A DNA stretch of 64,000 nt from Promicromonospora iranensis (GTDB lineage Bacteria > Actinomycetota > Actinomycetes > Actinomycetales > Cellulomonadaceae), in NCBI RefSeq assembly GCF_028994805.1, contig NZ_JAJQQP010000001.1, positions 287,454-351,453 of the forward strand, written 5' to 3'. A model generated the notes under the pieces. The model made no database searches. It saw nothing but the letters and a program-made list of their open reading frames with translations, and was not told the origin of the DNA. The translations under genes were made by a program, and so were the position numbers. How positions within the stretch are numbered: position 1 is the stretch's first letter; the number at the start of each line of letters is the position of its first letter. Of this stretch, positions 34,633 to 42,503 are shown in pieces.

Positions 34633-35763
34633 ATGAAGCTGCTTCGAACTTTTCCGAAGGTTTCCTTCGAGTTCGGGCTTGCCTCATGGCAGTGGCTGGG
34701 GCTCCGCGAGCAGACTCCGCGCTTCGCGACCTGTTTCGGCGACCTCTTCCTCGAGTCGCTGGACGGATGGTGGTTCCTGGACACCGTCGAGGGCACGCTC
34801 GAGCTCCGCTGGACCTCGGCGGTCACCATGTACGCCGAGCTGGAGTCGGCGGAGGGCCGCGCCACCTACCTCATGGACGACCTGGTCCGCGATGCCCGGC
34901 GCCGCGGCATCCACCTCGGCGAGGAGGACGTCTACACCTTCAACCCGCACCCCGCCCTGGGCGGCGAGCTGGGCGTGAACGGACTCGGCGCCATGCGCTT
35001 CGAGCTGGCGGTCAACTGGGTCGGGCAGATGCACGACCAGGTGCTGCACGGATCCGGCGAGCTCAACCTCCCCCCGATGCCCGACGACGGGCGTCACGCC
35101 GGTGCCCCTCGGGTCGCCGCGGCCTGGGACGCCGCCTGGTCGGACGACGAGACCTTCGACGTGCCGTTCGAGCAGTACCTCGCCACCACCACCTTTGCCG
35201 CGGTCGCCGCACCGGGGCAGAACGGCGGCGTTCAGCCCTACGCTGCCCCGGCCTACGACGTCCAGACCTACGCGACCGAGAGCTACGAGGCGCCGGCCAA
35301 CCCGGCCCAACCCGCCCCTCGGCCGCCCTGGCCGGTACAGGACGGGCCCGCCCCGCTCTGGTCCGGACCGACCGAGACGGCGCAGCAGTGGACGGAGCCG
35401 AACCAGGCACCCGAGCCCGCGACAGCGCTCGACGATCACGTGGCCCCGTACGACTCGTCATACCCCGCCGCGGAGCAGCACGGGACGAGCACGTCCGACC
35501 AGCAGCACGGTTGGCCCCCACCGCAGCAGGACTGGCTCCCGCACGGCGCCGACCCGGACAGCTCCGGCCCGGATCAGCAGGTCCCGGCCGGCCCGACCTG
35601 GAACAGCCCGACATGGAACGGTCCGACCTGGGGCAACCCGACCTGGGGCAGCACCACGTGGGGCAGCCAGGCCCCCGCCGTGGCGGCGGGCGGCAGCCAG
35701 CAGCAGTCCTCCCGCGCCGACGACCCGTTCACCGCGTGGGACGACCTGTGGGGGAAGCGCTGA
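34633..35763 (+). CDS. Tdi1-like (DUF1851) domain protein with PTW-repeat tail
   Basis: A 376-residue protein. Residues ~1-150 resemble the DUF1851/Tdi1 immunity fold: ATCFGDLFLESLDGWWFLDT and GTLELRWTSAVTMYAELESA. The rest is Pro/Gln/Trp-rich and probably disordered. At 35593-35667 five 15-base units encode PTWNS, PTWNG, PTWGN, PTWGS, TTWGS. It ends DDPFTAWDDLWGKR. Tdi1 proteins were first met as immunity proteins of a secreted toxin, but orphan DUF1851 proteins are common and no toxin is adjacent here. Its 3' end overlaps a truncated DUF222 gene on the other strand by 35 bases. Confidence 0.7.
   Translation: MKLLRTFPKVSFEFGLASWQWLGLREQTPRFATCFGDLFLESLDGWWFLDTVEGTLELRWTSAVTMYAELESAEGRATYLMDDLVRDARRRGIHLGEEDVYTFNPHPALGGELGVNGLGAMRFELAVNWVGQMHDQVLHGSGELNLPPMPDDGRHAGAPRVAAAWDAAWSDDETFDVPFEQYLATTTFAAVAAPGQNGGVQPYAAPAYDVQTYATESYEAPANPAQPAPRPPWPVQDGPAPLWSGPTETAQQWTEPNQAPEPATALDDHVAPYDSSYPAAEQHGTSTSDQQHGWPPPQQDWLPHGADPDSSGPDQQVPAGPTWNSPTWNGPTWGNPTWGSTTWGSQAPAVAAGGSQQQSSRADDPFTAWDDLWGKR
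35593..35667 (+). repeat. Five 15-bp tandem repeats coding PTWxx
   Basis: Units at 35593, 35608, 35623, 35638 and 35653, each 15 bases, in frame, with consensus CCGACCTGGGGCAAC-like sequence. They encode a Trp-bearing pentapeptide array near the C-terminus of the Tdi1-like protein. Unit number may vary between strains by slippage. Confidence 0.85.
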
Positions 35764-36385
35764 GCCGCTGCCGCCGGGCGACCGCCGCCTGACGCACGAC
35801 CGGTGCTCCCGTCGGCCGTTCCGGACGCAGCCGACGTTCGCGCTCCGCGCGCGCGACCATGCTCAGCTCACCCGGGGTGGTCGTGCGCGCCCGCTTGAGC
35901 AGACGGGTCTCGAGCGCCAGCCGGTTGCTCCGCCGCAGCCCGTCCGTGTAGCCGAGGATCGTCTGCGCGTGCGCGTGGGTGATGTGCCCGCCGCGCAGCG
36001 CGGCGAGCGTCCGCGGATGCTCGTGCACCAGCGCACGGGACTCCTCGATGAGCGCTACCGCCGAGCCTTCCGGCACCCGCAGCGCCCTGGCCAGCTGCTC
36101 GACGAGCTCGGGCGCCAGCCCGGCGAGATCGTCCGCGTCGACCTCCGGGGCCTCGAACAGCTCGGGCTGATCGGCGACCCACTCCCGGACGGACTCCATG
36201 AGCACCGCCCGTGAGGCCGCGAGCGAGGCAAGGAGCGCGTCGACCGCCGCCACGGCGTCGACCGCCTCCGTGAGATCCGCGAAACCGCTCGCGAACCCCG
36301 ACTCGCGCGGTGCGGCTGCACCACGCGGAGACTGGCCCGGCACATCGGCGGGACCACGAGTCACCAGCACCTTGTTCGAACGCAT
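35729..36385 (-). pseudogene. Truncated DUF222 (HNH endonuclease/13E12-type) gene
   Basis: 218 residues matching the N-terminal DUF222 domain of actinobacterial HNH endonucleases: LARALRVPEGSAVALIEESR, then TLAALRGGHITHAHAQTILGYTDGL. Intact members run 400-550 residues and end in an HNH nuclease; here the reading frame stops in Arg/Pro-rich sequence inside the 3' end of the Tdi1-like gene and no HNH motif follows, so it is a remnant. ATG 36385 lies in the middle of a LexA-type box and 6 bases after a TATGTT box, so DNA-damage control of a leaderless transcript is predicted. Mycobacterial 13E12 genes are LexA targets. Confidence 0.8.
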
Positions 36386-36397
36386 GTTCTAAACATA
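36376..36397 (-). promoter_or_regulatory. LexA (SOS) box and -10 over the DUF222 start
   Basis: TCGAAC-GCAT-GTTCTA at 36376-36391 differs at one position from the actinobacterial/Bacillus LexA consensus TCGAAC-N4-GTTCGA. The start codon (36383-36385) is inside the four-base spacer. TATGTT, read on the minus strand, at 36397-36392 abuts the box and is placed as a -10 six bases before the ATG. Confidence 0.75.
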
Positions 36398-36462
36398 GGG
36401 GGTGACGGCGACACGCGCCACCCAACGCGCCGGTCCGTGCCGGCCACCCGCACAATGGGGAG

Positions 36463-37341
36463 GTGCCGATCCGACGAGCCGCCCGGTCGCCCCTTGCCGT
36501 GTGCACCGCGCTGGCCGCGCTCCTCGCCCTGAGCGGCTGCGACCTGGCCGACCGGGGAGACGGCGCCCGCGGCGCGGACGCCGGGCCGTCGCCCACCGGA
36601 GCGGAGCCGTCCCAGCCGTCCGAGGACACGAAGGCGCCGGTTCGCAGCCGGCCCAAGCCGCGCACCAGCACGATCACCCTCGACGACGTCGTCCTGCGGA
36701 TCGGCGCCCGGAAGGCCGTCACCGTACAGGCGGACGAGGACGGGCCGGGCACCCGGACGGTCACCCTCAGCCTCGCTCCCGGCGGCTCGGCACGCATCGC
36801 ACTTGCCTCCCCCGGCGCGCTCGACGTCGACAGCGACGGCAGCATCACCGTGCTGGACGGTGACGGCACCCCCGTCGCGGCGGTCAGCCCGCCCGCCACA
36901 CCGTCGGGCACGACGGAGGACGACGCGCCCCGCATCGAGGTCACCGACATCGACGCCACCCGTGCCCGGGTGGAGGTAGACCGGCCCAGGGTGGCCCGCG
37001 GGTCGGACTCGGCCGGGACGGCGCGCCGTCCCGGTCCGCTGCCCGTCACGTTCGTGGTCGGCACGCACGCGATCGAGAGCGCGACCTGGGGCGAGAACGA
37101 GGGCGGGCGCTCGCTCGCGGTCGACCCGACGGACTGGGCGCGGCACGCCGGCCAGGCGGGCCTCGACCTGATCCGCACCCAGCTGGTGGCGGCCGAGCCG
37201 GACGCAGGCAGCACCACCATGGGCGACCAGCTCGTGTGCCACGCGGTGGGCGCACCCGACAAGGCCACGTGGAACCTCGAGCCCTGGCGGCCCGACGTCG
37301 GTCTCATCCTCACCGCCACCGCGCACTGCAACCCGGTCTGA
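36463..37341 (+). CDS. DUF2599-containing lipoprotein
   Basis: A 292-residue predicted lipoprotein: LAVCTALAALLALSGC gives a lipobox (LSGC) near residue 26. A Pro/Ser linker with basic RSRPKPRT follows, then a ~130-residue beta-rich middle region. The C-terminal ~85 residues (ESATWGENEGGRSLAVDPTDW, MGDQLVCHAVGAPDKATWNL, ILTATAHCNP) match DUF2599, with two cysteines. The family is secreted in actinobacteria, function unknown. GTG 36463 is used; GGGGAG touches the start codon and CACAAT lies 6 bases upstream, so a leaderless mRNA is possible. Confidence 0.82.
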   Translation: MPIRRAARSPLAVCTALAALLALSGCDLADRGDGARGADAGPSPTGAEPSQPSEDTKAPVRSRPKPRTSTITLDDVVLRIGARKAVTVQADEDGPGTRTVTLSLAPGGSARIALASPGALDVDSDGSITVLDGDGTPVAAVSPPATPSGTTEDDAPRIEVTDIDATRARVEVDRPRVARGSDSAGTARRPGPLPVTFVVGTHAIESATWGENEGGRSLAVDPTDWARHAGQAGLDLIRTQLVAAEPDAGSTTMGDQLVCHAVGAPDKATWNLEPWRPDVGLILTATAHCNPV

Positions 37342-37621
37342 CGCCGCCGGACCGCCCACCAGGGGCAACCGCACCGTGACCGATTCGTGACCGGCGCCGG
37401 TGCGATTCGAGGTGCGAAGGCGCCTCGGTTGAGGTTTCCTGGAAGCGACGGCGAGGCAGGCTCGCCACACAATCTGATGAGCCCCAGCTCAGCCGGACCC
37501 CAGCTCATGTCGTCGTGCGCTCCCGGGCGCCCGATGCCGTCCGTCGGCGCCCGGCGTTTCACGGGATCCCCCCTGGGGTCAGGCATTGCTCCTCGGAGAT
37601 ACCTTGGCAGGGAGGCTCCTG
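37342..37621 (+). other. 280-bp spacer before the small membrane protein
   Basis: No gene is supported. GAGGTGC-GAAG-GCGCCTC at about 37410-37427 may be a terminator hairpin for the DUF2599 gene. The remainder should hold the promoter of the small membrane protein; no clear box was identified. Confidence 0.35.
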
Positions 37622-37921
37622 ATGACCCGTGTACTAGTCCTTGGATCGATCGTCGCCGTGGGTAGCGGCGTACTGCTCGGATTCTCGGTCGCCTACCAGC
37701 TGGTACCGCTCGCCGTGCTCGCCGCCCTCCTCGGGCTGGCGGGCACTTTTGCGACCGTACGGGCGACCCCTGAGCCGGCGACGGAGCAGGGCGCCCCCGT
37801 GACGCTCGGCGGGCCGCTGGCGCGCACCGTCGACGACGAGGAGGCCGCGGAGGAGCCCGTCCCGGCTCCCGTGCAGCAGCTTCCCGTCCCCGTCGTGGCC
37901 GCGGTGCCCGACGCCGCGTGA
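37622..37921 (+). CDS. Small two-helix membrane protein
   Basis: A 99-residue protein with two adjacent membrane helices, VLVLGSIVAVGSGVLLGFSVAY and LVPLAVLAALLGLAGTFATV, then a ~50-residue acidic, Pro/Val-rich cytosolic or outer tail (AAEEPVPAPVQQLPVPVV). ATG 37622 has GGGAGG at 37610-37615; a start at 37586 would lack it. It stands alone and ends 17 bases before a 64-bp palindrome. No family is recognised. Confidence 0.75.
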   Translation: MTRVLVLGSIVAVGSGVLLGFSVAYQLVPLAVLAALLGLAGTFATVRATPEPATEQGAPVTLGGPLARTVDDEEAAEEPVPAPVQQLPVPVVAAVPDAA

Positions 37922-37938
37922 CCCGTCACCCATAGGCG

Positions 37939-38002
37939 GACGACGAAGGGCCTCGACGGGCTCGACCACCGGTGGTCGAGCCCGTCGAGGCCCTTCGTCG
38001 TC
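37939..38002. repeat. 64-bp perfect palindrome (CTCGAC-GGCTCGACCA family)
   Basis: Bases 37939-37970 and 37971-38002 are exact reverse complements with no spacer: 32-bp arms. It lies between two converging genes, 17 bases after one stop and 15 bases before the other, so it probably acts as a terminator when transcribed. The core CTCGACGGGCTCGACCACC is shared with repeats at 60056-60116 and 63697-63748. Confidence 0.9.
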
Positions 38003-38016
38003 GCCGGCCCGCTGCG

Positions 38017-40131
38017 TCAGGCGCCCCGCGCCTCCCGCTTGCGCAGCTCCTTCTCGCTGATCGGCGCCGTACCGCTCGCCCGCAGCTCGCGGTAGTACGC
38101 GGCCGCCTCGTCCTGACGCACCTTCTCGGAGCCGTCGGCGATGGGGGCGCGCAGGTGCTCCTGCGTGAAGCCCCAGGCGTCGATGACGTCGAGCACGTGC
38201 GGCCGGAGCTGCTTGAGCAGCCGGTCGATCGTCGACGTGACAGCCTTGGCGCGACCCGTCGAGAGGCGGCCGTTGGTCAGGTGCCAGTCGAGGTGCCGCT
38301 CGATGGTGGTGAGGCCGTAGATGTCCCGGAGCAGGGTCAGCACCTTGCGGGTGTCGGCGTCGGACACCTTGCCGATGGCCTTCGTGAACGCGTCCCAGCG
38401 CACCAGCTCGGCCCACGCGGCGGCGGACCCGATGAGGTTCACCTGGTTGTCGTCGAAGATCTCCTGCGCGCGGATCGAGTCGGCCTTGAGCGCCGGCCGC
38501 ATGCCCATCGCGGTCGACGCGACCATGCCCTCGAAGCGCCCGGCGATGAGCTCACGCTGCACCTCGGCGTCCAGCAGCCGGCCCGCGGAGCGCGCACGGC
38601 CGCCGTCGGCCACCGTCTGGCCGAGCCTCTTCAGCGGGAGCTTGTGCAGCACCGCGTCCTTGGCCTGTCCGGCCACGATGGTCGCCATGCCCCCGGGGGA
38701 CTTCGCCACCTTGGCCATCCGCTTGCCGTAGTCGCCCACGAGGCGCTTGGCCGCGAGCTGCAGCAGCACGTGGTTGTCGCCCTCGAACGTGGCGTAGATG
38801 TCGAGGTCCGCGCGCAGACCGGTGAAGCGGTTCTCCGAGAGGAAGCCGGCGCCGCCGCAGGCCTCGCGGCACTCCTGCAGGGTGTCGAGCGAGTACCAGG
38901 TGGAGGTCGCCTTGAGCGCGGCGGCCGTCGTCTCGAGGTCCTCGCGCATGGCCGGGGTGTCCTCGCGGCCGGAGAACACCGCGTCGAACAGGTCGAGCAG
39001 CTCGTCGTGCGCGAAGTGCATCGCGTACGCCTCGGCGATGCGGGGGAAGAGACGGCGGCGGTGCGTCGCGTAGTCGAGCAGCGTCAGCTCGTCGGCACCG
39101 GCCGACGGCGAGAACTGGCGGCGCTGGTCGGCATACTTCGTGGCGATCGCGAGACCGATCTTCGCCGCGGTGATCGCCGCGCCGTCCAGCGAGACGCGGC
39201 CCTGCACCAGGGCGCCCAGCATGGTGAAGAAGCGCCGGCCAGGGCTGTCGATCGAGGAGGTGTAGGTGCCGTCCGGGGCCACCTGGCCGTAGCGGGCGAG
39301 CAGGTCCTGCCGTGGCACGCGCACGTTCGTGAAGTGCAGCTTGCCGTTGTCGATGCCGTTGAGGCCGCCCTTCTGCCCGTCGTCCTCGCCGCCGACGCCC
39401 GGCAGGAACTCCATGGTCTGCGGGTCGCGGATCGGCACGTAGAAGCAGTGCACACCGTGGTCGACGCCGTTGGTGACGAGCTGCGCGAAGACCGTGGCCG
39501 CGACGCCGTGCTTCGCCGCGTTGCCGAGATACTGCTTCCACGCCCCGCGGAACGGGGTGTTGAGCACGAACTCCTCGGTCTCGGGGTCGTACGTGGCGGT
39601 CGTGCCGATCGAGGCGACGTCGGAGCCGTGGCCGGTCTCCGTCATCGCGAACGCTCCGGGCACGCTCAGGTCCATCGCCCCGGGAAGCAGCCGGTCCTGC
39701 TGCTCCTCGGTACCGAGGTGCAGGATGGCGGAGCCGAACAGGCCCCACTGCACGCCCGCCTTGATCTGCAGCGACGGGTCGGCGGCGACCAGCTCCTCGA
39801 ACCCCACCAGGTTGGCGCCCGCCTGCGCGCGGCCACCGAGCCGCTCCGGGAACGCCCGCAGGACGTGGCCGTAGGGCACCATCTGCTTCATCTGGGCGAG
39901 GGCGATCTCCCGGTGCTCCTCCTTGGTGATCCCCTCCTGCTTCCAGAGCTCGGGATGCTCGGCCACCATGCGACGAGCCTCCGCACGCTCCTCGGGCCAG
40001 CGGCCGAGCAGCATGCGCTGCAGGGCGGGCACGTCCACGCGGGTGCCCGACGCCGGACGAGGCGCCTGGGGCTGGGGCGCTGCGGCCTCGGTGGCCGTGG
40101 GGGTGGTCACGGACTCGGAGGTGGTCGTCAT
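38017..40131 (-). CDS. Acyl-CoA dehydrogenase/oxidase-like flavoprotein
   Basis: A 704-residue flavoprotein that introduces the 2,3 double bond in acyl-CoA. It has an Ala/Pro-rich head, then the helical and beta domains: FAMTETGHGSDVASIGTTATYD for FAD/substrate binding, KYLGNA-like KQYLGNAAKHG, and QGRVSLDGAAITAAKIGL. The catalytic-base region is IYATFEGDNHVLLQLAA, with the FEGDN form typical of acyl-CoA oxidases. The ~150-residue C-terminal extension also fits the oxidase-like subgroup (600-700 residues). Start ATG 40131 has GGAG upstream. The neighbourhood (TetR, thiolase, two-domain FabG, MaoC) resembles mycobacterial fadE5-fadA2-fabG4-htdX. Confidence 0.92.
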   Translation of the reverse strand: MTTTSESVTTPTATEAAAPQPQAPRPASGTRVDVPALQRMLLGRWPEERAEARRMVAEHPELWKQEGITKEEHREIALAQMKQMVPYGHVLRAFPERLGGRAQAGANLVGFEELVAADPSLQIKAGVQWGLFGSAILHLGTEEQQDRLLPGAMDLSVPGAFAMTETGHGSDVASIGTTATYDPETEEFVLNTPFRGAWKQYLGNAAKHGVAATVFAQLVTNGVDHGVHCFYVPIRDPQTMEFLPGVGGEDDGQKGGLNGIDNGKLHFTNVRVPRQDLLARYGQVAPDGTYTSSIDSPGRRFFTMLGALVQGRVSLDGAAITAAKIGLAIATKYADQRRQFSPSAGADELTLLDYATHRRRLFPRIAEAYAMHFAHDELLDLFDAVFSGREDTPAMREDLETTAAALKATSTWYSLDTLQECREACGGAGFLSENRFTGLRADLDIYATFEGDNHVLLQLAAKRLVGDYGKRMAKVAKSPGGMATIVAGQAKDAVLHKLPLKRLGQTVADGGRARSAGRLLDAEVQRELIAGRFEGMVASTAMGMRPALKADSIRAQEIFDDNQVNLIGSAAAWAELVRWDAFTKAIGKVSDADTRKVLTLLRDIYGLTTIERHLDWHLTNGRLSTGRAKAVTSTIDRLLKQLRPHVLDVIDAWGFTQEHLRAPIADGSEKVRQDEAAAYYRELRASGTAPISEKELRKREARGA

Positions 40132-40200
40132 CGATTCTCCTCGGTGTGCGGCCGGTGGGCCAGGTACTGGGTTCGGGAGGGTGGGTCTATGAGTGGTCGG

Positions 40201-40941
40201 TCAGGCGGTGACGGTCGCGGAACCGGGGCGGTTGTGGTGCAGCACGCCCACCGGACCGGTCCAGAGCCAGAGCGTCACGCGCTCGGTCAGCTCTTCCCGG
40301 GTCAGCGGGCTGGCCTCGATGTTGCGGTGGCCGAGCCACCACTCGCCGGAGCCCCGCACGAAGCCGACGGCGCCGGCGGCCCAGGCGGCCGCATCGGCCT
40401 CGGGGACGTCGGTGGCCCGCGCGAACGGTTCCGCGACGAGCTCGATCACGGAGTCGAGGTAGGCCCCGAGCGGGTGCAGGTCGACGGGTGTGGTCGGGAC
40501 GGTGGCGTCGGCCGTGTCCTCGGCAGCAGCGGCCCGGCGGCCACGACGGCCGCTCTCGACCGGTGCCGGCTCGTTTCCGCCGATGGCGGTACGCGTGACG
40601 AACCAGTACACGTTGGGCGAGCTCTCGATCATCTCGAGGTAGACCCGCACCATCTCGCGCAGCGCCATCTCGGGGTTGTCCGCACGCTGTGCGGCGGCAC
40701 GCAGTGCGTCGTGCATCTGCATCACCACGGTCTCCGCGACGGCGAGGCGCAGACCGGCCTTGTCGTCGAAGTACCGGTAGACGATGGACTTGGACGTGCC
40801 CGCTGCAGCGGCGATCTCGTCCATCGAGACCGCAGGTCCGAGGCGGTGCACCGCCTTGCGCGCGGCACGGACGAGCTCTGCCCGACGTGCCGTGCGGTGG
40901 TCGTCCCAGCGGGTCGAACGACCGTCGACTCCGATGCTCAT
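40201..40941 (-). CDS. TetR family regulator of the fatty-acid cluster
   Basis: A 246-residue TetR regulator. The DNA-binding head is ELVRAARKAVHRLGPAVSMDEIAAAAGTSKSIVYRYFDDKAGL in pieces: helix-turn-helix MDEIAAAAGTSKSIVYRYF, residues ~39-57. The C-terminal ligand domain has ALREMVRVYLEMIESSPNV and a Gly/Arg linker GRRGRRAAAAED. It is divergent from the thiolase operon with 184 bases between, and upstream of the acyl-CoA dehydrogenase on its own strand (69 bases), so it probably represses both arms and is relieved by an acyl-CoA. The ligand is inference. Confidence 0.9.
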   Translation of the reverse strand: MSIGVDGRSTRWDDHRTARRAELVRAARKAVHRLGPAVSMDEIAAAAGTSKSIVYRYFDDKAGLRLAVAETVVMQMHDALRAAAQRADNPEMALREMVRVYLEMIESSPNVYWFVTRTAIGGNEPAPVESGRRGRRAAAAEDTADATVPTTPVDLHPLGAYLDSVIELVAEPFARATDVPEADAAAWAAGAVGFVRGSGEWWLGHRNIEASPLTREELTERVTLWLWTGPVGVLHHNRPGSATVTA

Positions 40942-40984
40942 CGGTCCGCCTCCCCACCGTCACTCGCTAGAGGTCTTGTGATTC

Positions 40985-40996
40985 GTCTCACGAGAC
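40985..40996. promoter_or_regulatory. Candidate TetR operator
   Basis: GTCTC-AC-GAGAC, a perfect 5-bp inverted repeat with a 2-base centre, 44 bases before the TetR start and 130 before the thiolase start. It is short, so this is a suggestion from position and symmetry only. Confidence 0.35.
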
Positions 40997-41125
40997 TGAG
41001 AGTATCAGGTACTGTGAGTCCTGGGCACCACCCCGGGGCGAACCGGGTCGCGGCCCGTCCCGGCCTCGACGAGGCTCGTTCTACGAAGCCACTTGCCCGA
41101 CGACGAAGTGAGAAGGAACAGCGAC

Positions 41126-42448
41126 GTGTCCACTACCCCCTCCCCCGTCCCGTCCACGCGTGAAGCCGTGATCATCGGCGGCAACCGCATCCCGTTCTCC
41201 CGCGCCGGCAAGAAGTACGTCCGGACCAGCAACCAGGACATGTTCACCGCAGCGCTGGAGGGCCTCGTCGCCCGGTTCGGTCTGCAGGGCGAGCGCCTGG
41301 GTGAGGTCGCCGGCGGCGCCGTGCTCAAGCACAGCAAGAACTTCAACCTGATCCGCGAGTCGGTGCTGGGCTCCTCGCTGGCGCCCACGACGCCCGCCTA
41401 CGACGTACAGCAGGCGTGCGCCACCGGCCTCGAGGCCGCCATCGCCGTCACCAACAAGATCAAGCTGGGCCAGATCGAGTCCGCGATCGCCGGCGGCACC
41501 GACACCGTGTCGGACGCGCCGATCGTCGTCAGCGACCGCCTGCGCGCGGCGCTCCTGGACGCGAACCACGCCAAGACCACCGGCGCGAAGATCAAGGCGC
41601 TGCTCCAGGTCCGTCCCAAGGACCTGGCGCCGGCCACGCCGGGCACCGGCGAGCCCCGCACCCACCTGTCGATGGGCGAGCACCAGGCCGTCACCACAGC
41701 CAAGTGGGGCATCTCGCGCGAGGCCCAGGACGAGATCGCGTACAACTCGCACCAGAACCTCGCCCGCGCCTGGGAGTCGGGCTTCTTCGACGACCTGGTC
41801 ACCCCGTTCAAGGGCCTGACCCGCGACGACAACATGCGCCCCGACACGTCGCTCGAGAAGCTTGCCAAGCTCAAGCCGGTCTTCGGCACGAAGCTGGGAG
41901 AGACGGCCACGATGACGGCGGGCAACTCCACGCCGCTGACGGACGGTGCGTCCGCCGTCCTGTTCTCCTCGCGCGAGTGGGCCGAGGAGCGTGACCTGCC
42001 GATCCTGGCGAAGTTCGTCGACGCCGAGACGGCGGCCGTCGACTTCGTGCACGGCCACGAAGGTCTCCTCATGGCGCCGGCCGCCGCGGTGCCGCGCCTG
42101 CTGGCCCGCAACGGCCTGACCCTCGAGGACATCGACTTCTTCGAGATCCACGAGGCGTTCGCCTCCACCGTGCTGACCACGCTCGCCGCGTGGGAGGACG
42201 AGGAGTACTGCCGCACCGAGCTCGGTCTCGACGGTGCGTTCGGCAAGATCGACCGCAGCAAGCTCAACGTGAACGGCTCCTCGCTCGCGGCGGGCCACCC
42301 GTTCGCGGCGACCGGCGGACGCATCATCGCCACCGCCGCGAAGCTGGTGGCCGCGAAGGCGGCCGAGACCGGCCGCCCGGCACGGGCGCTGATCTCGGTC
42401 TGCGCCGCCGGTGGCCTGGGCGCCGTCGCCGTCGTCGAGTCCGTCTGA
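41126..42448 (+). CDS. Acetyl-CoA C-acyltransferase (thiolase)
   Basis: A 440-residue thiolase, which cleaves 3-ketoacyl-CoA with CoA or runs in the condensing direction. Cys98 in QQACATGLEA is the acyl-binding nucleophile. NGSSLAAGHPFAATGGR has the catalytic His, and SVCAAGGLGAVAVVE the second Cys. The GHPFAATG form (Ala instead of Gly) and the length match FadI/FadA2-type enzymes. GTG 41126 follows AAGGA. It opens the operon thiolase-FabG-MaoC, 55 bases before the FabG gene, divergent from TetR. Confidence 0.95.
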   Translation: MSTTPSPVPSTREAVIIGGNRIPFSRAGKKYVRTSNQDMFTAALEGLVARFGLQGERLGEVAGGAVLKHSKNFNLIRESVLGSSLAPTTPAYDVQQACATGLEAAIAVTNKIKLGQIESAIAGGTDTVSDAPIVVSDRLRAALLDANHAKTTGAKIKALLQVRPKDLAPATPGTGEPRTHLSMGEHQAVTTAKWGISREAQDEIAYNSHQNLARAWESGFFDDLVTPFKGLTRDDNMRPDTSLEKLAKLKPVFGTKLGETATMTAGNSTPLTDGASAVLFSSREWAEERDLPILAKFVDAETAAVDFVHGHEGLLMAPAAAVPRLLARNGLTLEDIDFFEIHEAFASTVLTTLAAWEDEEYCRTELGLDGAFGKIDRSKLNVNGSSLAAGHPFAATGGRIIATAAKLVAAKAAETGRPARALISVCAAGGLGAVAVVESV

Positions 42449-42503
42449 TCCCCGCGACCTGACCCCTGCGACCGAGCCTCTCCCCCAGACCGGAAGGAAA
42501 TTC

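Noticed and set aside
35729..36385. Intact HNH endonuclease
   Set aside because: Only the DUF222 part is present; no HNH motif in any frame downstream, where the opposite-strand Tdi1-like gene lies.
37972..41163. 1063-codon open frame on the plus strand
   Set aside because: Antisense shadow of the acyl-CoA dehydrogenase and TetR genes, beginning within the palindrome.
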